5,951 nt of DNA. Origin: CAYRUP01 sp964427485. GTDB taxonomy: Bacteria > Pseudomonadota > Gammaproteobacteria > DSM-16500. A model generated the notes under the pieces. That model worked only from the letters and a program-made list of their open reading frames with translations. It ran no database searches and was not told the DNA's origin. The translations under genes were made by a program, and so were the position numbers. Shown piece by piece: positions 5,405 to 5,951 of the stretch (position 1 is its first letter; each line of letters begins with the position of its first letter). The stretch lies in NCBI GenBank assembly GCA_964427485.1, contig CAYRUP010000116.1, forward strand, positions 1 through 5,951. Reading direction: 5' to 3'.

Positions 5405-5951
5405 ATGGCACAATTTATTTATACAATGCAAGGCGTTGGCAAAGTCGTACCGCCCAAACGAGAGATATTAAAAAATATTTGGTTATCTTTTTATCCTGGC
5501 GCCAAAATCGGTGTGTTGGGTTTGAATGGCTCAGGAAAATCTTCTTTATTAAAAATCATGGCGGGCGTTGATAAAGACTTTAATGGTGAAGCCCGTCCTC
5601 AATCGGATATCAAAATTGGCTATCTGTCGCAAGAACCCCAATTGGATCCGAATAAAAATGTTCGCGGTAATATTGAAGAAGGTATTGGCGAAGCAATTCA
5701 ATTGCTCAATCGTTTCAACGAAGTCAGTATGAAATTTGCTGAACCGATGAGCGATGTTGAAATGAATAAATTGCTAGAAGAGCAGGGCGATTTACAAACT
5801 AAAATTGATGCGAGCAATGGTTGGGAAGTTGAACGTAAATTAGAAATTGCCGCAGATGCATTACGCTTGCCGTCTTGGGATGCAGATGTCACTAAATTAT
5901 CCGGTGGTGAACTCAGACTTGTTGCACTGTGTAGTTTATTATTATCCAAAC
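5405..5951 (+). CDS. ettA: Energy-dependent translational throttle protein EttA (ABC-F), 5' part
   Basis: EttA is a cytoplasmic ABC-F ATPase that binds the ribosomal E site and gates entry into elongation according to the ADP/ATP ratio. Only the first 182 codons are here; the gene runs off the right edge in frame, and full-length EttA is about 555 residues. The N-terminus MAQFIYTM followed by VGKVVPPKR (11-19) is diagnostic and matches the E. coli protein closely. The Walker A is GLNGSGKSS (39-47). IKIGYLSQEPQLDP (69-82) contains the Q-loop. Residues about 95-140 correspond to the arm subdomain that separates EttA from other ABC-F proteins. AADALRLPSWDA (149-160) leads to the signature LSGGE (165-169). 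The next residues read LRLVALCSLLL where the family usually has arginine-rich RRRVALCRLLL, a real departure. No stop or frameshift is seen. The ATG at 5405 is fixed by homology of the first residues. It has its own promoter and is divergent from the symporter gene. Confidence 0.95.
   Translation, partial: MAQFIYTMQGVGKVVPPKREILKNIWLSFYPGAKIGVLGLNGSGKSSLLKIMAGVDKDFNGEARPQSDIKIGYLSQEPQLDPNKNVRGNIEEGIGEAIQLLNRFNEVSMKFAEPMSDVEMNKLLEEQGDLQTKIDASNGWEVERKLEIAADALRLPSWDADVTKLSGGELRLVALCSLLLSK

Noticed and set aside
5698..5949. Minus-strand open frame within ettA.
   Set aside because: It is fully antisense to a clearly conserved EttA reading frame and has no supporting features.

Overview
The window reads as chromosomal DNA of an AT-rich gammaproteobacterium. 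LpxH (found in beta- and gammaproteobacteria with lipid A), a long-LID adenylate kinase, a DUF2147 protein and an EttA with a gammaproteobacterial-type N-terminus support this. The base composition, the family style of the proteins and a lysine- and glutamate-rich orphan protein of effector-like build suggest the order Legionellales (Legionella, Coxiella, Aquicella or Berkiella relatives). That placement is inference; no taxonomic marker gene is present.

Layout from left to right. (1) Bases 1-103 hold no gene but contain a REP-like palindrome (36-81) just beyond the 3' end of the first gene. (2) 104-1075, minus strand, is an orphan coiled-coil-like protein of 323 residues with a strong Shine-Dalgarno (SD) site and a good sigma70-type promoter. 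(3) 1243-1965, minus strand, is lpxH. (4) A plus-strand cluster, divergent from lpxH, has an unrecognised helical protein (2060-2638), adk (2694-3350) and a secreted DUF2147 protein (3371-3862). The gaps are 55 and 20 bases, so it is probably one operon. (5) A second palindromic repeat (3863-3915) fills the gap between this operon and a convergent gene. (6) 3924-5180, minus strand, is a dicarboxylate/amino-acid:cation symporter of the glutamate transporter fold. (7) A 224-base divergent intergenic region leads to ettA (5405 onward, plus strand), which runs off the right edge after 182 codons.

Most of the window is housekeeping: lipid A synthesis, adenylate balance, carboxylate uptake, and translation control by energy state (EttA responds to the ADP/ATP ratio that adk helps set, although the two are not in one operon). 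I see no CRISPR array, transposase, phage gene, rRNA or tRNA, and no complete novel system. The points most worth a second look are the orphan protein as a possible type IVB secretion substrate, a symporter that seems to have lost a normally conserved sodium-site aspartate, an EttA whose first ABC signature helix lacks its usual arginines, an SD sequence that forms exactly the loop of a perfect hairpin, and the two palindromic repeats.
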